Part shown: in pieces, positions 24,687 to 32,278 of the stretch
Layout: each line of letters starts with the position of its first letter
How positions within the stretch are numbered: position 1 is the first letter of the stretch
Origin: Negativicutes bacterium
Lineage (GTDB): Bacteria; Bacillota_C; Negativicutes; Sporomusales_B; JARLHX01
Assembly (NCBI GenBank): GCA_031292035.1
Contig: JARLHX010000424.1
Location: 1-40,651, forward strand
Reading direction: 5' to 3'
DNA length: 40,651 bases
The notes under the pieces: generated by a model
What the model saw: the letters and a program-made list of their open reading frames with translations, nothing else
The model's database searches: none
What the model was told of the DNA's origin: nothing
Position numbers and translations under genes: made by a program

Positions 24687-25148
24687 TTATCGCCGCTGGA
24701 GAAGTTGTGGCTGCTGCTCGATTTCCATGATCTTGGCAATCTTCTGGGCAGACGGCCCGCCGCCAAACTGGCTGTCAAGCCAGGTCTTGACAATCCGTCT
24801 GGCATTTTCCGACCCCAAAGTCTTTGTCCCCAAGGTAATGACATGGGCATCATTGCTCTTGGCAGCCCTTTCCGCCGAATATTCATCATAACACTGGGCG
24901 GCGCGGATTCCCCTCACCTTGTTTGCTGCCATAGCCATTCCGATGCCTGTGCCGCAAATCAGAATACCCCGGTCAACCTGGTCTGTCAGGATACAATTGG
25001 TAACCACCGTAGCTACATCAGGGTAATCGACCGGGTCGGCGGAATGGCAGCCGCAGTCGACCACTTCATGGCCGATGGATCCTATAAATGCGGCGATGTC
25101 CGCTTTCAAATCAAAACCAATGTTGTCACAGCCTATCGCTATTTTCAT
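24687..25148 (-). CDS. rpiB: RpiB/LacAB-family sugar-phosphate isomerase, variant active site
   Basis: 153 residues, typical RpiB length. The catalytic Cys65 is present in LICGTGIGMAMAANKVRG. Two residues differ from E. coli RpiB: the GCDH motif reads GCDN (Asn9), and the HND motif (His99 in E. coli) reads SND (Ser98). Both histidines help bind or open ribose 5-phosphate, so a different substrate is likely. Beside a homologue of L-erythrulose-1-phosphate isomerase, the best guess is a D-erythrulose-4-phosphate/D-erythrose-4-phosphate isomerase, as EryI does in erythritol catabolism. It lies 11 bp after the TIM-like gene. A good AAGGAGG box is present. Confidence 0.88.
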   Translation of the reverse strand: MKIAIGCDNIGFDLKADIAAFIGSIGHEVVDCGCHSADPVDYPDVATVVTNCILTDQVDRGILICGTGIGMAMAANKVRGIRAAQCYDEYSAERAAKSNDAHVITLGTKTLGSENARRIVKTWLDSQFGGGPSAQKIAKIMEIEQQPQLLQRR

Positions 25149-25159
25149 GATTATCCTCC

Positions 25160-25939
25160 TTACTGTTGTTTGGCCTTGAGCGCCACGGCCACATCCTTGA
25201 TAATCGCCGCAAAAGTTTTCCCGCGCAGACCGGCTCTACCGATGAAGAGTCCATCCACGCCATCCTGAACGGCGATTTCGACAGCATTGCTTTTATCAAC
25301 ACTGCCGCCATAAATAATATCGGTTTTCGCCGCGACGGTCGGCCCATATTGCTCCGCCAGGACATCGCGGATGATGCCGTGCACTGTCTTTACATGGGAG
25401 GCGGGTGCAGCTTCGGCCTTGCCGATTGCCCAGCGCGGTTCATAGGCGAATACAATGTTTGCAATAGCGGCCGGCTGTATGCCAACAAGCATTTCCCGCA
25501 TTTGTTCCTGCAGAAACCGCTGGGTCGCTGTCCCAGGCAATATTTCCTCTTCTCCCAGGCAGAGGATTGGCGTCAAGCTATGTTTTAGCGCAGTGTGAAT
25601 TTTAAGGTTGGTGGTCTGGTTGGTTTCATTGAAGTAGGTCCGGCGTTCCTGGTGGTTGAGCTCGACATAGGTACAACCAAGTTCCTTCAGCATTGACGCC
25701 GATATCTCGCCTGTATAGGCGCCGCTATCCTGCCAGTGCATATTCTGAGCCCCGAATCTGATCCAGGTCTCTTGACCAATCCAGTCTCCCACGGCGGACA
25801 GGGCTGTAAATGACGGCAAAACAAATAACGGAAAGGCGTCAAAACCAGCAACTTCTGCCTTCAGTTCCTCAAGAAGCTCCACGCTTTTCGCCACCGTGTT
25901 ATTCATCTTCCAGCCGGAACCGATAATAAACCGTTTCAT
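25160..25939 (-). CDS. Triose-phosphate-isomerase homologue, erythrulose-phosphate isomerase type
   Basis: 259 residues in a TIM barrel. Catalytic residues are kept: Lys11 (SGWKMNN), His96 (ELNHQERR) and Glu167 (FAYEPRWAIG). The surrounding motifs depart from glycolytic TpiA, which has GNWKMN, GHSERR and YEPVWAIGTG. The stretch GAQNMHWQDSGAYTGEISAS is characteristic of the L-erythrulose-1-phosphate isomerases (EryH/LerI), which make D-erythrulose 4-phosphate. It is followed 11 bp later by an RpiB homologue, the same enzyme pair as in erythritol and threitol pathways. GGGGAG lies six bases before the ATG. The assignment to tetrose phosphate rests on motif memory and context. Confidence 0.85.
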   Translation of the reverse strand: MKRFIIGSGWKMNNTVAKSVELLEELKAEVAGFDAFPLFVLPSFTALSAVGDWIGQETWIRFGAQNMHWQDSGAYTGEISASMLKELGCTYVELNHQERRTYFNETNQTTNLKIHTALKHSLTPILCLGEEEILPGTATQRFLQEQMREMLVGIQPAAIANIVFAYEPRWAIGKAEAAPASHVKTVHGIIRDVLAEQYGPTVAAKTDIIYGGSVDKSNAVEIAVQDGVDGLFIGRAGLRGKTFAAIIKDVAVALKAKQQ

Positions 25940-25995
25940 CTGGCACTCCCCATTTTTCCTAGATATCCTTTACCTGTTCCTCATTGCGGGCTACC

Positions 25996-26030
25996 GGCGC
26001 GCCAGCCGTTATTTCGGAATCTGGCGCGCC
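25996..26030 (-). other. Hairpin between the GntP and TIM-like genes
   Basis: GGCGCGCCAG (25996-26005) and CTGGCGCGCC (26021-26030) form a 10-bp, very GC-rich stem with a 15-nt loop in the 131-bp gap inside the operon. No T-run follows. It is more likely an mRNA stability or processing element than a terminator. Confidence 0.55.
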
Positions 26031-26070
26031 CAATCAAAACGGCATGAATCAAGGAACGAAAAGTTGATTG

Positions 26071-27414
26071 TTAGATAACACCCAAGGCACTGGTCGCAGC
26101 CAAGGCCACGATCAGAGCAACTACCGACGTGATACAACAGGCCAAAGTATAGCTCTTGAACATATCGACCATCGACATACCGAAATACTCTTTGACAAAC
26201 CAGAAGCCCGGATCATTGACATGAGAGGCACCGATCGCCCCCGCGCCGATGACGGCGGCCACCCAAGCCGGATCAAGGGTGGGATAGGCGGCAAGCAGCG
26301 GGCTGACCAGGGCAACTGCAGTAATCATGGACGGAGTGGCCCCGCCGATGGCGGCCCGCATAATAAAGGTGACCGCCCAGGCCAAAAGCAGAGGATTCAG
26401 ATGCATTGCTGTCAGGACATTCTTAACCGCGATGCCGATACCGCTGACGGTAATAACGTTGTTGAAAGCCCCGTTGGCGGCAATGATCAGCAGCAAGGGT
26501 CCAACTGCCAGCAATCCCTGCTCAGTATACTTCGTAAGCTCGACCATGGTCCGTCCCCGCCTAAAGCCCAGAAACCAATAGGCGACCAAAACGGTGATAA
26601 ACAGGGCTGTTATCGGATTGCCAAGATAGGTAATGAACGGTAGATAAGAGGCATCTGGGGGCGACATCATGGTAATTACAGTATTTGCTATCATTAGCAG
26701 CAACGGGAACAGGACGACAAACAGGGTACTGCCAAAGGGGGGCAACTGGTCATCAGGTGTCTGTTTGGTAACACACAGATGGGCTGGTGGATTTAGTTCG
26801 AACTTGTTTTTGATCAGTTTTCCGAATAACGGCCCGCCGATAATGGCAGCGGGAACTCCGATGAGCAGGCCGATAAGAATGACTTTACCGACGTCGGCAT
26901 GCAAGCCGATGACTACCGCCATTGCGGCCGGATGTGGCGGGAGAAGGCAGTGCACAGTCAGTAGACCGACTACCAGCGGGATGCCCACCATAATCAGAGG
27001 CATACCGGCGGCATAGGCTACGCAAAACAACAGTGGCATCAAAAGAACAATACCGACTTGGAAAAATACTGGAATACCGCAGATGATGCCGATAATCAGC
27101 ATCGCCCAATGGGTTTTGTTTTTCCCTAGCTTGTCGATCAGCGTGCGGGCCAGGCGCTCGGCTCCGCCCGATACTTCCAGCATCTTGCCGACGATGGCCC
27201 CCAAGGTTACAATCGGGGCTAACATCGCCATCAGGCCGCCAACACCGGCTTCCAGGGTGGCGGGGATTTTTCCAATAGGGATTCCGGTGGCGAAGGCCAC
27301 GAAGATTGCGACAAAGAACATTGCCATAAAGGCATGGGCGCGAACAACAACATTAAGATAAATCAAAAGGGCAATCGCTACAACCAGAATCATCATTAGG
27401 GTCTCAGTTCCCAT
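26071..27414 (-). CDS. GntP-family sugar-acid permease
   Basis: 447 residues, almost entirely membrane helices. Family features are FFQVGIVLLMPLLFCVAYAA, VHCLLPPHPAAMAVV and the C-terminal ASHVNDPGFWFVKEYFGMSM, which is characteristic of gluconate-type GntP carriers. It is much closer to classical GntP than the permease at 3271-4668. It should import the acid substrate of the operon with protons. AGGAGGG precedes the ATG. It lies between the second class II aldolase and the TIM-like gene, with gaps of 121 and 131 bp. The exact sugar acid is unknown. Confidence 0.93.
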   Translation of the reverse strand: MGTETLMMILVVAIALLIYLNVVVRAHAFMAMFFVAIFVAFATGIPIGKIPATLEAGVGGLMAMLAPIVTLGAIVGKMLEVSGGAERLARTLIDKLGKNKTHWAMLIIGIICGIPVFFQVGIVLLMPLLFCVAYAAGMPLIMVGIPLVVGLLTVHCLLPPHPAAMAVVIGLHADVGKVILIGLLIGVPAAIIGGPLFGKLIKNKFELNPPAHLCVTKQTPDDQLPPFGSTLFVVLFPLLLMIANTVITMMSPPDASYLPFITYLGNPITALFITVLVAYWFLGFRRGRTMVELTKYTEQGLLAVGPLLLIIAANGAFNNVITVSGIGIAVKNVLTAMHLNPLLLAWAVTFIMRAAIGGATPSMITAVALVSPLLAAYPTLDPAWVAAVIGAGAIGASHVNDPGFWFVKEYFGMSMVDMFKSYTLACCITSVVALIVALAATSALGVI

Positions 27415-27535
27415 ATCTGTCCCTCCTACTCTCTTTGAACTCGACTGTGGAAATGAGTTGCTATATAACTGACTTGCTTTCTATGGGAAGGAAGGCAAGC
27501 CGTTGGCTGCAATTTTTATCTCGCATTTTGGGCCG

Positions 27536-28207
27536 CTACTTCCCGGAGGCAAGCCCCGGATGTCTTCCCGGCAAATTCAGGCTCTGCCTGACACCAATCA
27601 AACACTGCACTTGCTCAGACGACAGTTCCAGCTCGTTGCCCAATAGTTTGGCGTAAAGACTGATCTGGGCTGAAAATTCCAGGGTTTCCATTTTACAAAA
27701 GGCGTTAAACAGATCGAAACCCATGGTGATAGCGCCGTGGTGGGCCAGCAAAATGGCGTCATGGTTCGGCAGATACTCGGTGATCGAGTCAGGCAGTTCC
27801 ATGGTCGAAGGTGTGCCAAACTTGGCGGTTGGAATGGAGCCCAGCTGAATGATGGTTTCTGACAGAATCTTGTCGTTAATTGCCTTGCCGGCGATGGTGA
27901 AGGCGGTGGAAATGGGGGGATGGGCATGAATGACGGCGTTTACATCGCTTCTTTCGCGATAGACCTTCAGATGGAGCTTCAACTCCGACGACGGCTTGAG
28001 GCTGCCTTCCAGTATTTCACCTGCCATGTTCACTTTGACCAGCATATCGGGTGTCATATACCCCTTGCTAACGCCGGTCGGAGTCGTCCAAATCTCATTT
28101 TCGGCTATTTTGACGGTGATGTTCCCATCGTTTGAGGCAACAAAGCCTTTTGCGTACATCCGTCGGCCGATTTCGCATATTTGTTCTTTGATATTCTCAG
28201 GATTCAT
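27536..28207 (-). CDS. Class II aldolase/adducin-family protein (fuculose-phosphate-aldolase type)
   Basis: 223 residues. It has SNDGNITVKIAENEIW, TPTGVSKGYMTPDMLVKVNM, the catalytic Glu in KPSSELKLHL, the zinc histidines in VIHAHPP and the third His in LLAHHGAITMG. This is the full L-fuculose-1-phosphate aldolase set. Members cleave or decarboxylate phosphorylated sugars and oxo acids (FucA, OtnC). GGAGG lies seven bases before the ATG. It is the second of two class II aldolase homologues in this operon and clearly differs from the one at 30324-30932. Whether it cleaves, epimerises or decarboxylates cannot be told. Confidence 0.92.
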   Translation of the reverse strand: MNPENIKEQICEIGRRMYAKGFVASNDGNITVKIAENEIWTTPTGVSKGYMTPDMLVKVNMAGEILEGSLKPSSELKLHLKVYRERSDVNAVIHAHPPISTAFTIAGKAINDKILSETIIQLGSIPTAKFGTPSTMELPDSITEYLPNHDAILLAHHGAITMGFDLFNAFCKMETLEFSAQISLYAKLLGNELELSSEQVQCLIGVRQSLNLPGRHPGLASGK

Positions 28208-28240
28208 AGAAAACCTCCGCTTATTCTCCCTGCTGACTTG

Positions 28241-29464
28241 CTAGGGCAAATATTCCAGAAGAGCAACTGCCGCCGCTTCTGCAAACTCTGCGTCATTGAT
28301 ATTGTGGTCTACTTCAACCACCTTGACCTTTTTGCCGAGACTACTGCGCAGGGTGTCAATGAACGCACGATCCACCGCCGGATCATGCAATTTGCCTCCC
28401 GGGGCGCCAGCTTCGCAAAAACCACGCAGCGGCAGCAACACCGTCACCGGTCCGTTGCTCTGGTTTACTCTTTCGGCAACCAGCCGGGCTGCTTCGATGA
28501 TTTCCGCCTGAGTCACTTTGGCATGAACAATACTGCTATTATGCAAATACTTTTTCTCGCGGGTGACCGCTTCTGCGGGGATATTGCCGTCTTGGTCGAC
28601 GTCGAAATCGATCATATCGATGGCCCCCGGAACCAGCACCTGGGGAATGCCTGCCGTCGCCGCCGCTTTTAGGCGTCCGGTCGCGCCTGCACAATACCCG
28701 CCAAAGAGCTCTGAGGTAATTTCGTGTAAAGTCATGTCCAGCACGGCGTTGATCATACCCTGGCCGATCAGTTCCTCCATTGCCATCCCGCCCACGCCGT
28801 TGGCGTGAAAGGTGACGACGTCATGGCCTCGGCCCTCAAGCATCTGGGTGGCCTTTACCACGCCATTGCTGGTTATTCCCAGCATGGTTGCGCCCACCAC
28901 CGTTTTTTTCTGTTGACGAATGGGCCCACTGCCCAATTGGGCCATGCCGCAAATGGCCGCAACCGCGTTACCGATTACATTCTCAGTGATAAAATTGGTG
29001 CCGGAAATGTCGGCAACTGAGTGCATAACGACCATGTCTTTGGTTCCTACCAGCGGACCAAAGCTTCTCTTGCCGCTCGCCATGGTGGTCAGCATTAGTT
29101 TTGGCACTCCAAGCGGCAACGCGCGCATCGCACTTGTCGCCATCGTCGTGTTCTGCGCCCCTCCCATGGAAAATACCGCATCAAACCGGCCTTCACTGTA
29201 AAGGGCCTTCAGTTTTGCCGTTATGGCCTGGGTCATGATTTCAATCCGCTTTACCTTTTCACTGACTATCAGTTGCTCCCAGTTCAGTCCGGCCGATTGA
29301 ATCACGTCTTGACTGGAGATGTCCGGCGTAATGGTGGGAGCGGCACGAACGCCTGTGTCAATAAGCAACACGCTATGACCCAGATCTGTTATCAGCTTCC
29401 GGGCAAACTCTACTTCTGTGCCTTTGGTATCCAGTGAGGCCACGATCGCAATAATCTTTGACAT
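28241..29464 (-). CDS. UPF0261 (Tm-1-like, ATP-binding domain) protein
   Basis: 407 residues, normal for UPF0261. N-terminal IIAIVASLDTKGTEVEFARK is the family mark (A-x-L-D-T-K-G). FSMGGAQNTTMATSAMRALP and MLTTMASGKRSFGPLVGTKD follow. The family is related to the N-terminal part of tomato Tm-1; no enzymatic function is firmly known in bacteria to my knowledge. With no obvious kinase in the operon, a protein that may bind ATP is of special interest. GGAGGAAGG precedes the ATG. It lies 42 bp after the MBL gene and 33 bp before the second aldolase. Confidence 0.88.
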   Translation of the reverse strand: MSKIIAIVASLDTKGTEVEFARKLITDLGHSVLLIDTGVRAAPTITPDISSQDVIQSAGLNWEQLIVSEKVKRIEIMTQAITAKLKALYSEGRFDAVFSMGGAQNTTMATSAMRALPLGVPKLMLTTMASGKRSFGPLVGTKDMVVMHSVADISGTNFITENVIGNAVAAICGMAQLGSGPIRQQKKTVVGATMLGITSNGVVKATQMLEGRGHDVVTFHANGVGGMAMEELIGQGMINAVLDMTLHEITSELFGGYCAGATGRLKAAATAGIPQVLVPGAIDMIDFDVDQDGNIPAEAVTREKKYLHNSSIVHAKVTQAEIIEAARLVAERVNQSNGPVTVLLPLRGFCEAGAPGGKLHDPAVDRAFIDTLRSSLGKKVKVVEVDHNINDAEFAEAAAVALLEYLP

Positions 29465-29506
29465 CTAGTCCTTCCTCCCCGGGAATCCCCTAGTAAAAGG
29501 TCTGCA

Positions 29507-30310
29507 TTATTTGGTTTTTCCAAATACGACGTTATCTTTGGCCATAGCATCCATGCTTGGTTCATGGGTGGCAAGGACAAACTTTGTCTCTCCGGCCCTA
29601 TTTTTTATCTCCTCAATGCTTTTCCAGGACTTCACAATGTCCTGGAAGCGGGCGGGAGGGGTAATTGTATAATGAATCTTCGGAATCGGTTTCAGGTTGT
29701 CATAGGTGAAAATGGCGTCGCCGCAGCAATGATATACCCCATCCACGGTGTTTATGGCGACAGCCTGATGCCCTACCGAATGTCCGGGGGTCGGATATAC
29801 GCTGATGCCGTCGGTAATCTGGGCCTCACCGTCGAGCAGTTCGAAGGAAATCCCGTCAAATTGCGGCTTGAGACCCAAAAGGGGATATTCATACGACTTG
29901 TAATACAGGGGAATGGGCTGTTGGGCAAAATCATATTCCTGGCGTTGGACATAAAATTTTGCTTTTGTGAATTTATCCATATGATACACATGATCCCAGT
30001 GAAGATGGGTCAAAATCACCATGTCAACATCGGCCGGGCTTACGCCAAGCTTGGCAAGCTGTTCATGGATGGCGTACCCTTCGGGCTGGTATGAGCCTGG
30101 ATGGTGATATTTATGGGCGATCTCGGTGTTGGACATACCAGTGTCAATCATGATCAGTTTGGAATCGCCTTCGACAAGGAAAACGGTCACCGGCAGTTCT
30201 TGAAAACCCTGAACGTCATAATATTCATGAGCACTGTGATGATAAATATAAGTTGCCTTGTTGGTTTTTGTGTAGCCGGTGACAATGGGACGAATGGTAT
30301 AGGTCTTCAT
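29507..30310 (-). CDS. MBL-fold metallo-hydrolase, lactonase-like
   Basis: 267 residues. The two-metal motif THLHWDHVYHMD (HxHxDH), PTPGHSVGHQAVAI, CCGDAIFTYDN and a C-terminal LATHEPSMD give the full ligand set of AiiA/AttM-type lactonases. Compared with the two MBL proteins at 8905 and 11467 it has a longer N-terminal section (residues 1-50) without a signal peptide. In a sugar-acid operon, opening of a sugar lactone is the most plausible role (inference). AAGGAGGG lies six bases before the ATG. The gene starts 14 bp after the first aldolase gene ends, so the two are surely co-transcribed. Confidence 0.88.
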   Translation of the reverse strand: MKTYTIRPIVTGYTKTNKATYIYHHSAHEYYDVQGFQELPVTVFLVEGDSKLIMIDTGMSNTEIAHKYHHPGSYQPEGYAIHEQLAKLGVSPADVDMVILTHLHWDHVYHMDKFTKAKFYVQRQEYDFAQQPIPLYYKSYEYPLLGLKPQFDGISFELLDGEAQITDGISVYPTPGHSVGHQAVAINTVDGVYHCCGDAIFTYDNLKPIPKIHYTITPPARFQDIVKSWKSIEEIKNRAGETKFVLATHEPSMDAMAKDNVVFGKTK

Positions 30311-30323
30311 TGAAAGCCCTCCT

Positions 30324-30932
30324 TTAAGATATCAACCCGATTTTTTGACCAACTGCCTGCAGCCAGGCGATTTGAGCCGTTTCTTCGACAAACTCGGCGT
30401 TGTGCTCTGCTTCCACAGCACTTTTCCCCACCGAAACGATGCCATGCCCCTGAAGGATAAACGCCGACAGATCAGGCCACTTGGCAAACAAGTCATAGAT
30501 AAACGGAATATGCTCTGGCCTTACATCAGGGGTCTCGACGCACACAACTGGAACAGGATATTTGAGTTTCAACTCAGCCTGCTTGGTAACCAGCGGCACG
30601 CTTTTCCCGGTAAAAGACCAGGCAATGGAGTATGGCGAGTGAGTGTGAACAATAGCCTTCATGTCAGGAAACTTCTTGTACAGCGATCCGTGTAAAACCG
30701 TTTCCCTTGTCGGCTTCAGACTTCCCTCGATCATCTTCCCGTCAAAATCGGTAACAGGAATGGTATCAAAACTCGCATCGCCGAACGATGTGCCGCTGGC
30801 TTTTACCGCCATCCAGTCCTGACCAATACGTACACTGATATTGCCGCCGTTGCCGGTCTGAATCCCACAATCGTACGCTCGCGCAGCCGCCTGAATAAAG
30901 TCTTCTTTTGCCTTTCGGATGTGATCTTCCAT
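30324..30932 (-). CDS. Class II aldolase/adducin-family protein (first gene of the operon)
   Basis: 202 residues. It has NGGNISVRIGQDWMAVKASG, the Glu in LKPTRETVLHG, zinc histidines in IVHTHSPYS and LQGHGIVSVG, all family-typical. The start MEDHIRKAKEDF is set by GGAGGGGGG seven bases upstream; an in-frame ATG six codons earlier lies inside this box. It differs strongly from the class II homologue at 27536-28207, so the two likely catalyse separate steps. As first gene it is preceded by operators at 30985, 31152 and 31351 for the FCD regulator. Confidence 0.9.
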   Translation of the reverse strand: MEDHIRKAKEDFIQAAARAYDCGIQTGNGGNISVRIGQDWMAVKASGTSFGDASFDTIPVTDFDGKMIEGSLKPTRETVLHGSLYKKFPDMKAIVHTHSPYSIAWSFTGKSVPLVTKQAELKLKYPVPVVCVETPDVRPEHIPFIYDLFAKWPDLSAFILQGHGIVSVGKSAVEAEHNAEFVEETAQIAWLQAVGQKIGLIS

Positions 30933-30984
30933 AATTTCACCCCCCTCCATCGCAAACTCATACGCGTTTTAACACAACTCGATA

Positions 30985-31007
30985 GTGGTTAGATGGTTAT
31001 ACCACTA
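30985..31007. promoter_or_regulatory. FCD-regulator operator copy 1
   Basis: Reads GTGGTTAGATGGTTATACC followed by ACTA. It contains the FadR-type palindrome TGGT-TAT-ACCA and a preceding GTGGTTAG half. It is the copy closest to the operon, 53 bp before the first aldolase start, where binding would block transcription. A possible -10 (TATAGT) overlaps it. Confidence 0.75.
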
Positions 31008-31151
31008 TACTTGCTTTTTGTCGGCTTCCTTAGAAAACACCATCCCCTTTCAGAACCTGATGGTCCTCCGCGCCCCCCCCCTCTCTGGCCAAATAGTATA
31101 GTAACTGATGATTTATCATAATATCAAATACCAAAATACCAGCACCGCCAT

Positions 31152-31174
31152 GTGGTTAGATGGTTATACCTCTT
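31152..31174. promoter_or_regulatory. FCD-regulator operator copy 2
   Basis: Reads GTGGTTAGATGGTTATACC then TCTT, identical to copy 1 over 19 bases. The palindrome core is TGGT-TAT-ACCT. It lies just upstream of the possible -35 box of the operon promoter. Confidence 0.75.
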
Positions 31175-31350
31175 GCGCACTGTTAAACTATTCGTGACAG
31201 CGAATTGACCGGGACATTGATCGGCTATTGTATTTATATGAGCCACAATCTCGCTTAACCAGAATTTTTCGTTGCTGCCCTACTTAAACTTATGTACCCC
31301 TTGCCCAGCTAATGCTACCTATTCTTCAGCCACCTAATCTCCTTCGACAA

Positions 31351-31373
31351 GTGGTTAGGTGGTTATACCTCTT
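31351..31373. promoter_or_regulatory. FCD-regulator operator copy 3
   Basis: Reads GTGGTTAGGTGGTTATACC then TCTT, one difference from copies 1 and 2 over 19 bases. It lies 35 bp beyond the stop of the regulator gene. Confidence 0.75.
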
Positions 31374-31407
31374 TAGGCGTGATTCTGACTATTGGCCTCT
31401 TCTCCTG

Positions 31408-32130
31408 TTAGCTTTTTCCCTGACTTTTTCTTTTGTTGAGGCCTTTTAAAACAAGTTCTTCAATTCTATCGATATGGCTCAGCATCATTCGGGCTGCTTT
31501 GTCCGAATTTTTTTCCTCTATGGCTTCACGGATTTTTTGGTGATAGTACTTCACTTCATCAATTGGTTCCGTTTCTTTTAAGCTCAATACCTGATGAATA
31601 TGGAGCGTCCCATGGATTGAATGAATAAATTGGACAAACAAACTATTGTGAGAGGCCTCCGCAATGGCCAGATGAAACTTGTGGTCAGTTTCATAAAAGG
31701 AGTTTTCCAGCCCTTCTTTTAGCTTTCTGAGCTCCTCTTTTGTAGCTATTTCTGCTGCCTTCAGGTTTTCGAGGTCGTCAAAGGTGGCCTTGTCTGCGGC
31801 CAGCCTTGCCGATTCCACTTCCAGAATCCGGCGCAGCTGGAGCACTTCGATCACCGGTTTATCTTGTAAATATAAATAGGAGTTTAACTCATTCATTACG
31901 AATGTTGCATTGATTTCATTAATAAAGGTCCCGATACCATGTTTAGTCACGAGAATTCCCATCTGGCGGAGTGAACGCAAAGCTTCGCGCAACGGCACTC
32001 GGCTTACGCCATATTGCACTGCTAATTCCCGCTCATTGGGCAAACGGTCGCCGGTCTTTAGTCGTCCATCGACAATAGACGCTATGATCTCATTCACAAT
32101 CTGATCACAGACATTCGTTCTATTTAACAT
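31408..32130 (-). CDS. GntR-family transcriptional regulator, FCD (FadR-type) subfamily
   Basis: 240 residues. The N-terminal winged helix-turn-helix (about 8-75) has the GntR pattern LKTGDRLPNERELAVQYGVS and RVPLREALRSLRQMGIL. The C-terminal all-helical FCD domain (about 95-225) carries Asp/His metal-ligand positions in ETDHKFHLAIAEASHN, HSIHGTLHIH and MLSHIDRIEE. FCD regulators usually repress sugar-acid or carboxylate genes until the substrate binds. Four operator copies lie around it: three toward the catabolic operon and one in front of itself. This points to control of the operon plus autoregulation. AGGAAG lies five bases before the ATG. Confidence 0.93.
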   Translation of the reverse strand: MLNRTNVCDQIVNEIIASIVDGRLKTGDRLPNERELAVQYGVSRVPLREALRSLRQMGILVTKHGIGTFINEINATFVMNELNSYLYLQDKPVIEVLQLRRILEVESARLAADKATFDDLENLKAAEIATKEELRKLKEGLENSFYETDHKFHLAIAEASHNSLFVQFIHSIHGTLHIHQVLSLKETEPIDEVKYYHQKIREAIEEKNSDKAARMMLSHIDRIEELVLKGLNKRKSQGKS

Positions 32131-32167
32131 TGATTCTTCCTATCTTTACTATCAAATTTGCCTGTTA

Positions 32168-32190
32168 ATCATTAGGTGATTATACCACTT
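32168..32190. promoter_or_regulatory. FCD-regulator operator copy 4 (autoregulation)
   Basis: Reads ATCATTAGGTGATTATACC then ACTT. It matches the other three copies in 14 to 15 of 19 bases and keeps TGAT-TAT-ACCA. It lies 38 bp before the regulator start and just downstream of its promoter, as expected for autorepression. Confidence 0.65.
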
Positions 32191-32203
32191 TGGATTCACC
32201 AAT

Positions 32204-32232
32204 ATTTTACCAAGGCTTCTTTCCAAACGCAA
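32204..32232 (-). promoter_or_regulatory. Promoter of the FCD regulator gene
   Basis: On the minus strand TTGCGT (32227-32232) and TAAAAT (32204-32209) are separated by 17 bp. Transcription would start near 32197, directly before operator copy 4. Confidence 0.55.
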
Positions 32233-32278
32233 GCGATTTCAGAAAAGTTATTACAATATGTTGTTTATACTCAAATGG

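Larger units (their letters stand above)
30933..31407. other. Regulatory region between regulator and catabolic operon
   Basis: 475 bp with no protein gene. It holds three operator copies (listed separately). A possible promoter TTGATA-N18-TACTAT on the minus strand (about 31096-31125) lies between the first and second operators. The spacing between operators, 167 and 199 bp, would allow DNA looping. A run of nine C lies at about 31072-31080. Confidence 0.6.
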
